A stretch of 64,000 bases of DNA from Streptomyces sp. NBC_00572 (GTDB taxonomy: Bacteria > Actinomycetota > Actinomycetes > Streptomycetales > Streptomycetaceae), in contig NZ_JAPENX010000003.1 in the NCBI RefSeq assembly GCF_026341815.1, positions 186,001-250,000 of the forward strand, read 5' to 3'. Positions 44,002-52,418 of this stretch are shown here, piece by piece. Under the pieces are notes generated by a model. The model did not search any database, was not told the origin of the DNA, and worked only from the letters and a program-made list of their open reading frames with translations. Position numbers and translations under genes: made by a program. Position 1 is the first letter of the stretch. Each line of letters opens with the position of its first letter.

Positions 44002-44057
44002 CGTGTCCGGAACGTCCCGCCCGGCCCGCGGGCGGACGGCGCTGCCTTCCGGACACG
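44002..44057. terminator. Bidirectional terminator
   Basis: CGTGTCCGGAA (44002-44012) pairs perfectly with 44047-44057; the GC-rich interior can fold further. It lies between convergent genes and ends 3 bases before the stop of the RsbW-like gene. Confidence 0.7.
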
Positions 44058-44059
44058 AC

Positions 44060-44497
44060 CTAGCAGCTGGCCACGGGGGCGACCGTCCACGGAAGAGTGA
44101 TCCAGACCGTCTTGCCGCCGTCGTCGGTCGGTGTGACGGACAGCCGGCCCCCGGCCTCAGCCGCCAGGACGCGAATGATGACCATGCCCCGCCCGTTGTC
44201 CTGCTGGACGGCCGCCGGGAGGCGCCGCGGCCGGCGCGGATGGCTATCGGTGACGCCGATGCGGAGCCGTTCCTCCCGCTCCAGACGCACGTCGACCGTG
44301 AAGGTGGGCGACTGGCCGAGAGTGTGCAGGACGGCGTTGGTGGCGAGTTCGGAGACGATCAGACGGATCGCGTCCGCGATCTCCGCGGCATCGTCGAGGC
44401 CCCAGCCGGTGAGGACGTCCGCGACGTACCGCCGGGCCGTGGGGACCGAGGCGGGATCGCTCGGCAGGGTGACGGATGCTTCCTGGTGATCTGCCAT
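44060..44497 (-). CDS. RsbW-like ATP-binding (anti-sigma/serine kinase-type) protein
   Basis: 145 residues, ATG at 44497 with AAGGGA upstream. A lone HATPase domain: LIVSELATNAVLHT (N box), RIGVTDSHPRRP (G1) and NGRGMVIIRVLA (G2). Streptomyces have dozens of such solo kinases; some bind sigma factors and others anti-anti-sigma factors. No sigma or STAS partner is adjacent. The C-terminus ends in an odd VAPVASC. Confidence 0.9.
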   Translation of the reverse strand: MADHQEASVTLPSDPASVPTARRYVADVLTGWGLDDAAEIADAIRLIVSELATNAVLHTLGQSPTFTVDVRLEREERLRIGVTDSHPRRPRRLPAAVQQDNGRGMVIIRVLAAEAGGRLSVTPTDDGGKTVWITLPWTVAPVASC

Positions 44498-44659
44498 GGC
44501 GACGCTGTCCCTTTCCCGCCGGGGCGGCTGCCCCGGATTGCGCTTCGCGTCAGAGTGCCACCGATCGTGCCGCGCCGGGCGGCGTTCCACCAAGATATGT
44601 CCCCATCTGTCGCCCGAAGCGGTGAACTCTGGGTCCCCGAAACGCTCTTGAGCGTCTCG

Positions 44660-45847
44660 TCAGTCCTGCCGGCCGGCCGACGCCGTGCGCAGAATCGTCC
44701 CCACCGCGCGCTCGATCTGCGCGTCCGTCAGATCGGCGCGGGCGGTGAGCCGGAGCCGCGAGATGCCGTCGGGTACGGACGGCGGCCGGAAGCAGCCGAC
44801 CGCCAGGCCCTGTTCGCGGCAGTCCGCCGCCCAGCGCAGCGCCGCCTCCGGGGAGGGCGCGCGCACCGAGACGACGGCCGCGTCGGGCCGGGCGGCCGTG
44901 AGGCCGGCCTCCGTGAGCAACCGGTACAGCGTGGTCGCGACGGTGCGGGCCCGCTCGGCGAGGCCGGCCTCGGCCCTGATGAGGCGCAGGCTCGCGAGCG
45001 CACCGCCCGCGGCGGCCGGGGCGAGCCCGGTGTCGAAGATGAAGGTGCGGGCCGCGTTCACCAGGTGCTCGATCACCCGGGCGGGGCCGAGGACGGCACC
45101 GCCCTGGCTGCCGAGGGACTTGGAGAGGGTCAGCGTGGCGACGACGTCCTCGTCACCCGCGAGGCCCGCCTCGTGGAGGGCGCCGCGGCCGCCCTCGCCG
45201 AGGACGCCGAAGCCGTGGGCGTCGTCCACGACGAGTCCGGCGCCGTGCGCGCGGCAGGCCGTGGCCAGCTCCGGCAGCGGGGCCTTGTCGCCGTCGACGG
45301 AGAAGACGGAGTCGCTGACGACCAGGGCCCGGCGCCCGGGATGGGCGTCCAGGGTCTTGCGTACGGCCTCGGGGTCGGTGTGCGGCACGACGGCCGTCTC
45401 GGCGCGCGCGAGGCGGCAGCCGTCCACGATCGAGGCGTGGTTCGAGGTGTCGGAGACGATCAGGGAGTCCCGGCCGCCGAGCGCGGTGAGCGCGGCCAGG
45501 TTGGCGGTGTAGCCGGAGGAGAAGACGAGGGCCGCCTCGAATCCGCAGAACTCGGCGAGCTCGCGCTCCAGCCGGGTGTGCAACCGGGTGGTGCCGGTCA
45601 CGAGCCGTGAGCCGGTGGAACCCGCGCCCCAGCTCCTCGCCGCCTCGGCCGCCGCTTCGGTGACCTCCGGGCGCCGGGTGAGGCCGAGGTAGTCGTTGCT
45701 CGCCAGGTCGAGCAGGTCCGACTCGGCCGCCCGGGGCCGCAGCGTACGGACGAGACCGGCGTCCGCCCGGCGGCGCGCCTCGGCGTCGGTCCAGTCGAAC
45801 GCGGTCCGGCGCGGGCCCGCGGCCCGTGCGTCGTCGGCCTGTGGCAT
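44660..45847 (-). CDS. bioF: 8-amino-7-oxononanoate synthase
   Basis: 395 residues, ATG at 45847 with AAGGAT 8 bases upstream. Alpha-oxoamine synthase motifs: NDYLGLTRRPEV, SNHASIVDG, DDAHGFGVLGEGGRG, and the PLP Lys in LTLSKSLGSQGGA. It condenses pimeloyl thioester with alanine in the first committed step of the biotin ring pathway. It is divergent from bioB with a 143-base shared region. Confidence 0.93.
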   Translation of the reverse strand: MPQADDARAAGPRRTAFDWTDAEARRRADAGLVRTLRPRAAESDLLDLASNDYLGLTRRPEVTEAAAEAARSWGAGSTGSRLVTGTTRLHTRLERELAEFCGFEAALVFSSGYTANLAALTALGGRDSLIVSDTSNHASIVDGCRLARAETAVVPHTDPEAVRKTLDAHPGRRALVVSDSVFSVDGDKAPLPELATACRAHGAGLVVDDAHGFGVLGEGGRGALHEAGLAGDEDVVATLTLSKSLGSQGGAVLGPARVIEHLVNAARTFIFDTGLAPAAAGGALASLRLIRAEAGLAERARTVATTLYRLLTEAGLTAARPDAAVVSVRAPSPEAALRWAADCREQGLAVGCFRPPSVPDGISRLRLTARADLTDAQIERAVGTILRTASAGRQD

Positions 45848-45905
45848 GCGGCGATCCTTTTGTAGGCAGCGCACAGACCCTAACCAAAGGATGCCGAGGT
45901 CGGGA

Positions 45906-45919
45906 TGTGGTCATCCACA
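45906..45919. promoter_or_regulatory. Inverted repeat in the bioF-bioB divergent promoter region
   Basis: TGTGG-TCAT-CCACA with perfect 5-base arms lies midway between the two divergent biotin genes. It is a candidate operator for a biotin regulator; no known biotin repressor consensus was recognised. Confidence 0.35.
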
Positions 45920-45990
45920 CACCTCTATCGGGGGCGTTTGTTCGGATCCTCCTTGGCCAGGGGGTGGGCGGTAGGCGAGGATCAACGCTT

Positions 45991-47205
45991 ATGGACCTGC
46001 TGAACACGCTGGTGGAGAAGGGGCTGCGGCGCGAGCTGCCGACCCGTGAAGAAGCGCTCGCCGTCCTGGCGACCTCCGACGACGAACTGCTCGATGTGGT
46101 GGCGGCGGCCGGCAAGGTGCGCCGTCAGTGGTTCGGGCGGCGGGTGAAGCTCAACTACCTGGTGAACCTGAAGTCGGGGCTCTGCCCCGAGGACTGCTCG
46201 TACTGCTCGCAGCGGCTCGGCTCCAAGGCCGAGATCCTCAAGTACACCTGGCTGAAGCCGGACGAGGCCTCCCAGGCCGCCGCCGCGGGTGTCGCGGGCG
46301 GGGCGAAGCGGGTCTGCCTGGTGGCGAGCGGCCGCGGTCCGACGGACCGGGACGTGGAGCGCGTCGGCAGGACCATCGAGGCCATCAAGGAACAGAACGA
46401 GGGCATCGAGGTGTGTGCCTGCCTCGGTCTGCTGTCGGACGGACAGGCGGAGCGGCTGCGGGACGCCGGCGCCGACGCGTACAACCACAACCTGAACACG
46501 TCCGAGGCGACGTACGAGGGGATCACCAAGACCCACACGTACGCCGACCGGGTGGACACCGTGCAGAAGGCGCACGCCGCCGGCCTGTCGGCCTGCTCGG
46601 GTCTGATCGCGGGCATGGGCGAGACCGACGAGGACCTCGTCGACGTCGTCTACGCGCTGCGCGAGCTCGACTCCGACTCGGTGCCGGTCAACTTCCTCAT
46701 CCCCTTCGAGGGCACGCCGCTCGCCAAGGAGTGGAACCTCACCCCGCAGCGCTGCCTGCGGATCCTCGCGATGGTGCGGTTCGTCTGCCCCGACGTCGAG
46801 GTGCGGATCGCCGGCGGCCGTGAGGTGCACCTGCGCTCGATGCAGCCGCTCGCGCTGAACATCGCGAACTCGATCTTCCTCGGCGACTACCTGACGAGCG
46901 AGGGCCAGGCCGGCCAGGCCGACCTGGACATGATCGCGGACGCGGGCTTCGAGGTGGAGGGCGCGGGCACGACCACGCTCCCGAAGCACCGCGCGGACGC
47001 GCTCGCCGCGGCGGGCGGCGGCTGCGGTTCCCAGGCGTCGGCGGGCTGCGGCTCGCACGACGCGGCGGGCGGCGGCTGCGGTCCGTGCGGGGGCCACGCA
47101 CCGGTCGCCGCCGACGAGACGGAGGCCGCGGCGAACCAGGCGCGGACCGACCTGGTCGCCGTGCGTCGCCGTGGCGCCGGTACGGACCTCGCGCCGAACG
47201 CGTGA
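45991..47205 (+). CDS. bioB: Biotin synthase with Cys-rich C-terminal tail
   Basis: 404 residues, ATG at 45991. Radical-SAM cluster motif CPEDCSYCSQ, with YNHNLNTSEATY, ACSGLIAGMGET and AGGREVHLRSMQ typical of BioB, which inserts sulfur into dethiobiotin. After the normal end (about residue 330) comes a tail with GGGCGSQASAGCGSHDAAGG, then GCGPCGGH: four Cys within about 25 residues plus His, beyond the catalytic clusters. The stop overlaps the bioA start. First gene of bioBAD. Confidence 0.94.
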   Translation: MDLLNTLVEKGLRRELPTREEALAVLATSDDELLDVVAAAGKVRRQWFGRRVKLNYLVNLKSGLCPEDCSYCSQRLGSKAEILKYTWLKPDEASQAAAAGVAGGAKRVCLVASGRGPTDRDVERVGRTIEAIKEQNEGIEVCACLGLLSDGQAERLRDAGADAYNHNLNTSEATYEGITKTHTYADRVDTVQKAHAAGLSACSGLIAGMGETDEDLVDVVYALRELDSDSVPVNFLIPFEGTPLAKEWNLTPQRCLRILAMVRFVCPDVEVRIAGGREVHLRSMQPLALNIANSIFLGDYLTSEGQAGQADLDMIADAGFEVEGAGTTTLPKHRADALAAAGGGCGSQASAGCGSHDAAGGGCGPCGGHAPVAADETEAAANQARTDLVAVRRRGAGTDLAPNA

Positions 47206-48491
47206 CCGCCGTGCGCAACGACGAACTGATCGCCCTCGACCGGGCCCACGTCTGGCATCCGTACGGCCCCATGCCGGGCCGTACGGATCCGCTGGTCGTC
47301 GAGTCCGCGTCCGGCGTACGCCTCCGGCTCGCCGAACCCTCCGAGGGTCAGGCCGAGTTGATCGACGGCATGTCCTCCTGGTGGTCCGCGGTCCACGGCT
47401 ACAACCACCCCGTGCTCAACGAGGCGGTGCGCGGCCAGCTGGACCGCATGAGCCACGTCATGTTCGGCGGGCTCACCCATGAGCCGGCCGTCCGGCTCGC
47501 CGCCCGGCTCGTCGAGATCACCCCCGAGCCGCTGCGGCACGTCTTCCTCAGCGACTCGGGGTCGGTCTCCGTCGAGGTGGCGGTGAAGATGTGCCTGCAG
47601 TACTGGCGTTCGCTGGGCCGCCCCGAGAAGCAGCGCCTGTTCACCTGGCGCGGCGGCTACCACGGGGACACCTGGCAGCCGATGTCCGTGTGCGACCCCG
47701 CCGGCGGGATGCACGAGCTGTGGACCGGAGTGCTCCAGCCCCAGGTGTTCGTGGACGCCCCGCCGGCCGCGTACGAGGAGTCCTACGCCGAACTCCTGCG
47801 GACCGAGATCGGAAAGCACGCCCACGAACTGGCCGCCGTGATCGTGGAGCCGGTGGTGCAGGGCGCGGGCGGGATGCGCTTCCACGACCCGGAGTACCTG
47901 CGGGTGCTGCGCGAGGCCTGCGACGCGCACGACGTGCTGCTCGTCTTCGACGAGATCGCCACCGGGTTCGGGCGTACGGGCACGCTGTTCGCCGCCGACC
48001 AGGTGGGGGTCTCCCCCGATGTGATGTGCCTGGGCAAGGCGCTGACCGGCGGCTATCTGTCGATGGCGGCGACGCTCTGCACGAGTCGGGTCGCCGACGG
48101 GATCTCACAGGGCGAGGTCCCGGTCCTGGCCCACGGGCCGACCTTCATGGGCAACCCGCTGGCCTCCGCGGTGGCCCTCGCCTCGATCGACCTGCTGCTC
48201 TCCCAGGACTGGCGGGTCGAGGTCAAGCGGATCGAGGCAGGACTGCGGGAGGGTCTCGCCCCCGCCGCCGACCTCCCGGGCGTCCGCGAGGTGCGGGTGC
48301 TCGGCGCCATCGGCGTCGTCCAGCTCGACCACCCGGTCGACATGGCGGCGGCGACGCGCGCCGCGGTCCGGGCGGGCGTGTGGGTACGCCCGTTCCGCGA
48401 CCTGATCTACACGATGCCGCCGTACGTGACGGACGACGAGGACCTGGCCCGGATCTGCGCCGCGGTGTGCGCGGCGGCGGCCGCGGGCTGA
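47202..48491 (+). CDS. bioA: Adenosylmethionine-8-amino-7-oxononanoate aminotransferase
   Basis: 429 residues from the GTG at 47202, overlapping the bioB stop (GTGA); a GTG at 47211 is possible. Class III aminotransferase: HVWHPYGPMPG, SSWWSAVHGYNHP, FDEIATGFGRTG, PLP Lys in LGKALTGGYLS, and HGPTFMGNPLA. It transfers the amino group of SAM to KAPA to give DAPA. Translation is probably coupled to bioB. Confidence 0.94.
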   Translation: MTAVRNDELIALDRAHVWHPYGPMPGRTDPLVVESASGVRLRLAEPSEGQAELIDGMSSWWSAVHGYNHPVLNEAVRGQLDRMSHVMFGGLTHEPAVRLAARLVEITPEPLRHVFLSDSGSVSVEVAVKMCLQYWRSLGRPEKQRLFTWRGGYHGDTWQPMSVCDPAGGMHELWTGVLQPQVFVDAPPAAYEESYAELLRTEIGKHAHELAAVIVEPVVQGAGGMRFHDPEYLRVLREACDAHDVLLVFDEIATGFGRTGTLFAADQVGVSPDVMCLGKALTGGYLSMAATLCTSRVADGISQGEVPVLAHGPTFMGNPLASAVALASIDLLLSQDWRVEVKRIEAGLREGLAPAADLPGVREVRVLGAIGVVQLDHPVDMAAATRAAVRAGVWVRPFRDLIYTMPPYVTDDEDLARICAAVCAAAAAG

Positions 48492-48511
48492 CCGGAAGAG
48501 CGGGGAGAACA

Positions 48512-49246
48512 GTGGGAATCATCGTCGTCAGCGGTACGGGCACGGAGATCGGCAAGACCGTCGTCACGGCCGCCGTCGCCGCGATCGCCACGGCCGCCGG
48601 ACGGTCGGTCGCCGTCCTGAAGCCCGCGCAGACCGGCGTCGGAGCGGACGAGCGCGGTGACGCGGACGAGGTCGTCCGGCTCTCGGGCGCCGTGGGCTCC
48701 GCCGAGCTGGGCCGTTTCCCGGAGCCGCTGGCCCCGGGGACCGCGGCCCGGCGGGCCGGGCTCGCCCCGGTCGGGCCCGCGGAGGTCGCCGAGGCCGCCG
48801 GGAAGCTGGCCGCCGAGTACGACCTGGTGCTCGTGGAGGGGGCGGGCGGGCTGCTCGTCCGCTTCGACGAGGACGGCGGCACGCTCGCGGACGCGGCGGC
48901 GCTGCTCGGCGCACCCGTCCTGGTGGTGGTCCCGGCCGGTCTGGGCACGCTCAACTCGACGACGCTCACGGCGGAGGCGCTGCGGGCGCGCGGGATCGAG
49001 CAGCTGGGCGTCGTGATCGGCAGCTGGCCGGACGCGCCGGACCTGGCGATGCGCTGCAACCTCGCGGACCTGCCGCAGGAGGCGGGCGCGCCGCTCCTCG
49101 GGGCCGTACCGGAGGGGTCGGGTTCGCTCGGCCCGGCGGAGTTCCGGGCGGCGGCGGGCGGCTGGCTGGGCCCGGTCCTGGGGGGTACGTGGGACGCGGA
49201 GGCGTTCCGGGAGCGGTTCCTGGAGCCGTACGCGGGAGCTTCGTAG
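48512..49246 (+). CDS. bioD: Dethiobiotin synthetase
   Basis: 244 residues, GTG at 48512 behind GGGGAG, 20 bases after bioA. P-loop GTGTEIGKT, the substrate Lys in VLKPAQTG, and VEGAGGLLVR. It closes the ureido ring with ATP and CO2. It ends the bioBAD unit; a short direct repeat covers its stop codon. Confidence 0.93.
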   Translation: MGIIVVSGTGTEIGKTVVTAAVAAIATAAGRSVAVLKPAQTGVGADERGDADEVVRLSGAVGSAELGRFPEPLAPGTAARRAGLAPVGPAEVAEAAGKLAAEYDLVLVEGAGGLLVRFDEDGGTLADAAALLGAPVLVVVPAGLGTLNSTTLTAEALRARGIEQLGVVIGSWPDAPDLAMRCNLADLPQEAGAPLLGAVPEGSGSLGPAEFRAAAGGWLGPVLGGTWDAEAFRERFLEPYAGAS

Positions 49247-49281
49247 CGAGGGACGCGGGGGCCTCGTAACGAGGGACGCGG
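49241..49281 (+). repeat. Direct repeat over the bioD stop
   Basis: TCGTAGCGAGGGACGCGG (49241-49258) and TCGTAACGAGGGACGCGG (49264-49281) differ at one base and are 23 bases apart. The first copy contains the bioD stop codon. Confidence 0.8.
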
Positions 49282-49307
49282 AGGTCTCCACTCCGTAGGC
49301 TGGGGGC

Positions 49308-49652
49308 ATGCGCGCTCACGTTCAGGAGATCGTCTTCGACTGTGCCGATCCGGCCGCACTCGTCCGCTTCTGGGCCGGGCTGCTCGGCGGTGCTCCGGTC
49401 GACCGGAGCACCGACTGGTCGTACGTGGACCCGCCGGGGTTCGTCCGGCTCGCCTTCCAGCAGGTGCCGGAGGGCAAGTCGGTGAAGAACCGCGTCCATC
49501 TCGACCTGGAGGTCCTGGACCCGGTCGTGGCCGCCGACGAGGCCGTGACCGCGGGCGCGTCCCGGGTCGGCGACCTCGTCAAGGACGAGCAGGGCTCCTT
49601 CCAGGTCATGTGGGACCCGGAGGGCAACGAGTTCTGCTTCGTGACGGGCTGA
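49308..49652 (+). CDS. VOC (glyoxalase-like) protein
   Basis: 114 residues, ATG at 49308 behind TGGGGGC. A compact single-VOC protein with IVFDCADPAALVRFWAGLL, VKNRVHLDLEVLD and WDPEGNEFCFVTG, sharing these blocks with the longer VOC gene at 19532. Likely metal ligands are His in VHLDL and Glu in GNEFC. Substrate unknown. It ends 10 bases before the methyltransferase start. Confidence 0.88.
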   Translation: MRAHVQEIVFDCADPAALVRFWAGLLGGAPVDRSTDWSYVDPPGFVRLAFQQVPEGKSVKNRVHLDLEVLDPVVAADEAVTAGASRVGDLVKDEQGSFQVMWDPEGNEFCFVTG

Positions 49653-49662
49653 GGAGGCTCCG

Positions 49663-50328
49663 ATGACACCGCCGAGCTCTTCCCCGCCCCTGCCGCCCCG
49701 TGTCCACCATCCGCTGTTCGCCCGCTTCTATGCCTGGTTCAGTGTGTCCGCCGACGCCAAGGGCGGGCTCGGTGACCTACGGGAGGAGCTGCTCGCCGGG
49801 CTGTCCGGACGGGTGATCGAGATCGGGGCCGGCAACGGGCTGAACTTCGCGCACTACCCGGCCGGGGTCACCGAGGTGGTGGCCCTCGAACCGGAGTCCC
49901 GGCTCCGCCGGCTGGCCCAGGAGGCCGCGGTCCTGGCCCCGGTCCCGGTGACGGTCCTCCCGGACACGGCCGAGGCGCTGCCGTTCGAGGACGCGTCCTT
50001 CGACGGGGCGGTGGCCTCGCTCGTCCTGTGTACGGTACGGAATCTCCCGCAGGCCCTCGCCGAGCTGCACCGGGTGCTTCGTCCCGGCGCCGAGCTGCGC
50101 TTCTTCGAGCACGGTATGGCGGACACGCCCGGCCTCGCGCGGGTGCAGCGGGGTCTCGACCGGACGGTCTGGCCGCTGCTGTTCGGCGGCTGCCACACCT
50201 CCCGGGCCCCGCTCGCGGCGATCGAGGCGGCCGGATTCGCCCTGGGCCCGTACCGCTCGTTCGACGTTCCCGAGAAGGGCCCGCGGCTGCCGTCCTCCCC
50301 TTGTGTGCTCGGCGCGGCCCGCCGGTAG
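49663..50328 (+). CDS. Class I SAM-dependent methyltransferase
   Basis: 221 residues, ATG at 49663 with GAGGAGG upstream. SAM loop VIEIGAGNGLNFAHYP, acidic strand VALEPESRLRRLA, and SFDGAVASLVLCTVRN with RVLRPGAELRFFEHG, the methyltransferase-11/UbiE-like layout. The N-terminal RVHHPLFARFYAWF matches a group of small methyltransferases also found in vertebrates (METTL7-like thiol methyltransferases), so alkyl thiol methylation is possible but unproven. Downstream of the VOC gene by 10 bases. Confidence 0.88.
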   Translation: MTPPSSSPPLPPRVHHPLFARFYAWFSVSADAKGGLGDLREELLAGLSGRVIEIGAGNGLNFAHYPAGVTEVVALEPESRLRRLAQEAAVLAPVPVTVLPDTAEALPFEDASFDGAVASLVLCTVRNLPQALAELHRVLRPGAELRFFEHGMADTPGLARVQRGLDRTVWPLLFGGCHTSRAPLAAIEAAGFALGPYRSFDVPEKGPRLPSSPCVLGAARR

Positions 50329-50402
50329 CGCCGCCCTCCCGCAGACCGTCCCACGTACCGGAAGTCCTGGCGACGACTCGGCCCGCGTGATGGGATCCGA
50401 TC

Positions 50403-50828
50403 ATGATCGATCTGCAGATACGTGCCGCCACCCCCGACGACGCCGAGGCCGTGCTGGCCTTCTGGAAGGAGTCCGCCAAGGGGACGTCGATCTCGGACGA
50501 CGTGAACGGGGTGACCCGGCTCGTCGAGCGCGACCCCGAGGCGCTGCTCCTCGCCTTGGCCGACGGCCTGGTCGTCGGGTCCGTGATCGCGGGCTGGGAC
50601 GGCTGGCGCGCCCACGTCTACCGGCTCGCCGTGCTGCCGTCCCACCGTCGGCGTGGCATCTCCACCGCCCTTCTGCGAGCGGCCGAGAATCGTTTCGTCG
50701 CGCTCGGCGGGCGGCGTGCGGACGCCATGGTCCTGGAGGCGAACGAGACGGGACAGGGGCTGTGGACGGCGGCCGGGTACGGGCGCGAGGACCACTGGCG
50801 CCGCTGGGTGAAGCCGCTCACCGGCTGA
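50403..50828 (+). CDS. GNAT family N-acetyltransferase
   Basis: 141 residues, ATG at 50403. Acetyl-CoA loop VLPSHRRRGISTALLRAAE, with the usual strand order and YGREDHWRRWVKPL at the end. The short N-terminal IRAATPDDAEAVLAFW is typical. Substrate unknown. Confidence 0.9.
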   Translation: MIDLQIRAATPDDAEAVLAFWKESAKGTSISDDVNGVTRLVERDPEALLLALADGLVVGSVIAGWDGWRAHVYRLAVLPSHRRRGISTALLRAAENRFVALGGRRADAMVLEANETGQGLWTAAGYGREDHWRRWVKPLTG

Positions 50829-50907
50829 GCCACGAACGAAGCCCCGAACCGGGCCGTGGTGACCGGACCCCGGACCGGCCACCACACCGTTTTGCCGATC
50901 CTTTACC

Positions 50908-51078
50908 ATGGTCTCTCATCCAGACGACCCGACGACCGAAAGGTGTGAGCGTCCGCCCATGGGCGAGCCTCCCAGTAGTACCGATTTCCGTACTGCTTCC
51001 GAAAGCACCGGCTCCGACAGCCGACATCGAGCATTCCCCCTCCCCCTGACTGATCATGGGACGGAGGTGAACCGATGA
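50908..51078 (+). CDS. Possible 56-residue leader peptide, or structured 5' leader RNA, of the corC operon
   Basis: An ATG at 50908 opens a 56-codon frame ending at TGA 51076-51078, which overlaps the ATG of the corC-like gene (ATGA). The peptide has two PP motifs within one short block (RPPMGEPPSS) and no membrane segment. There is no ribosome binding site before the ATG. Third-position GC is clearly lower than in neighbours, so it is not an ordinary gene. The same stretch also folds into three successive small hairpins (about 50970-51030: AGTAC/GTACT, GCTT/AAGC, CGGCT/AGCCG). It may be a regulatory uORF, a cis-acting RNA, or both. It does not show the M-box core I know. Confidence 0.35.
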   Translation: MVSHPDDPTTERCERPPMGEPPSSTDFRTASESTGSDSRHRAFPLPLTDHGTEVNR

Positions 51079-52418
51079 CCGAAGTGCTTCTGCTCCTCCT
51101 GGCGCTCCTCCTCTCCGTCGCGTGCGGTGCCTTCGTCGCGGCCGAGTTCTCGCTGACCACGGTCGAGCGCCGCGAGCTCGAAGACGCCGTGGAGCGTGGC
51201 GAGCGCGGTGCGGCGGGAGCACTCAAGGCCGTCAGGTCGCTGACCTTCCAGCTCTCCGGCGCCCAGCTGGGCATCACCGTCACCAATCTGGTCGTCGGCA
51301 TGCTGGCCGAGCCCTCGATCTCCAAGCTCATCCGGGGCCCGCTCGAAGACCTCGGCCTCTCCTCCTCCGTCGCCTCGTCCGTGGCGCTGGTCCTGGGCAC
51401 CGCCCTGTCGACCGTCGTCCTGATGGTGGTCGGCGAGCTGGTCCCCAAGAACTGGGCGATCTCCTCGCCCCTCGCGGTCGCGAAGGTGGTCGCCACCCCG
51501 CAGCGGGTGTTCACCGCCGCCTTCAAGCCGCTGATCAGCCATCTCAACAACACCGCGAACCGGATCCTGCGCCGCCTCGGCATGGAGCCGACCGAGGAGC
51601 TGGCGTCCGCGCGCTCCCCGCAGGAGCTGGTGGCACTCGCCCGACACTCCGCGAAGGAAGGCGCCCTGGAAGCGGACACGGCCGAGCTGTTCGTCCGCAC
51701 CCTCAATCTCGCGGAGCTGACCGCCGAGAACGTGATGACGCCCCGCGTACAGGTCACCGCCCTGGAAGTGCAGGCCACCGCCGAGGACGTCGCCAACGCG
51801 ACCCGCGCGACCGGCCTGTCCCGCTTCCCCGTCTACCGGGGCAACCTGGACTCGGTCGTCGGCATCGCGCACATCAAGGACGTCCTCGCCATACCGGCCG
51901 AGGAGCGGCCCCACCGCCGGATCGGCGAGCTGCTGCGCGAGCCGCTGCTCGTCCCCGAGACGCTGACCGTGGACCGACTCCTGGACCGGCTGTCCGGGAA
52001 GCAGACGATGGCCGTCGTCATCGACGAGTACGGCGGTACCGCCGGGGTCGCCACCCTGGAGGACATCGTCGAGGAGGTCGTCGGCGAGGTGCGCGACGAG
52101 CACGACCCGCACGAGACGCCGGACCTGGCGCGGGCGGGCGAGGACGCGGACGGGCGTGAGCTCTGGTCCGCCGACGGCGCGGCCCGTACCGACCAGTTGG
52201 AGGCGATCGGCCTCCGGGTGCCGGACGGCCCGTACGAGACGCTCGCGGGCTTCGTCGCCCATGAGCTGGGCCGTATCCCGGCCGTCGGCGACAGCGTGGA
52301 GCCGGCCGGCTGGCGGCTCGACGTCGTGGACGCCTCGGGCCGGCGCGCCGCGCGCGTACTGCTCCACGCGCCCCTGACGCACGAGCACCAGGACAAGACC
52401 GGGGAGGCCGGCCGATGA
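51075..52418 (+). CDS. CorC/CNNM-type (hemolysin family) transporter, DUF21-CBS-CorC
   Basis: 447 residues, ATG at 51075 with GGAGGTGA upstream. Domains: DUF21 membrane domain with about four helices (1-190; VAAEFSLTTVERRELE, LGITVTNLVVGM, GELVPKNWA), a CBS pair (about 205-335; ENVMTPRVQVTAL, VIDEYGGTAGVATLED) and a C-terminal CorC_HlyC domain (about 350-430). The family moves or regulates Mg2+/Co2+. Overlaps the next gene by 4 bases (ATGA). Confidence 0.93.
   Translation: MTEVLLLLLALLLSVACGAFVAAEFSLTTVERRELEDAVERGERGAAGALKAVRSLTFQLSGAQLGITVTNLVVGMLAEPSISKLIRGPLEDLGLSSSVASSVALVLGTALSTVVLMVVGELVPKNWAISSPLAVAKVVATPQRVFTAAFKPLISHLNNTANRILRRLGMEPTEELASARSPQELVALARHSAKEGALEADTAELFVRTLNLAELTAENVMTPRVQVTALEVQATAEDVANATRATGLSRFPVYRGNLDSVVGIAHIKDVLAIPAEERPHRRIGELLREPLLVPETLTVDRLLDRLSGKQTMAVVIDEYGGTAGVATLEDIVEEVVGEVRDEHDPHETPDLARAGEDADGRELWSADGAARTDQLEAIGLRVPDGPYETLAGFVAHELGRIPAVGDSVEPAGWRLDVVDASGRRAARVLLHAPLTHEHQDKTGEAGR

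Noticed and set aside
50908..51075. M-box (ykoK) Mg2+ riboswitch before corC
   Set aside because: The position is attractive, but the conserved core blocks of the M-box that I know (GTTAGGTGAGGCTCCT and the ATGGGTCAACAG segment) are not present.
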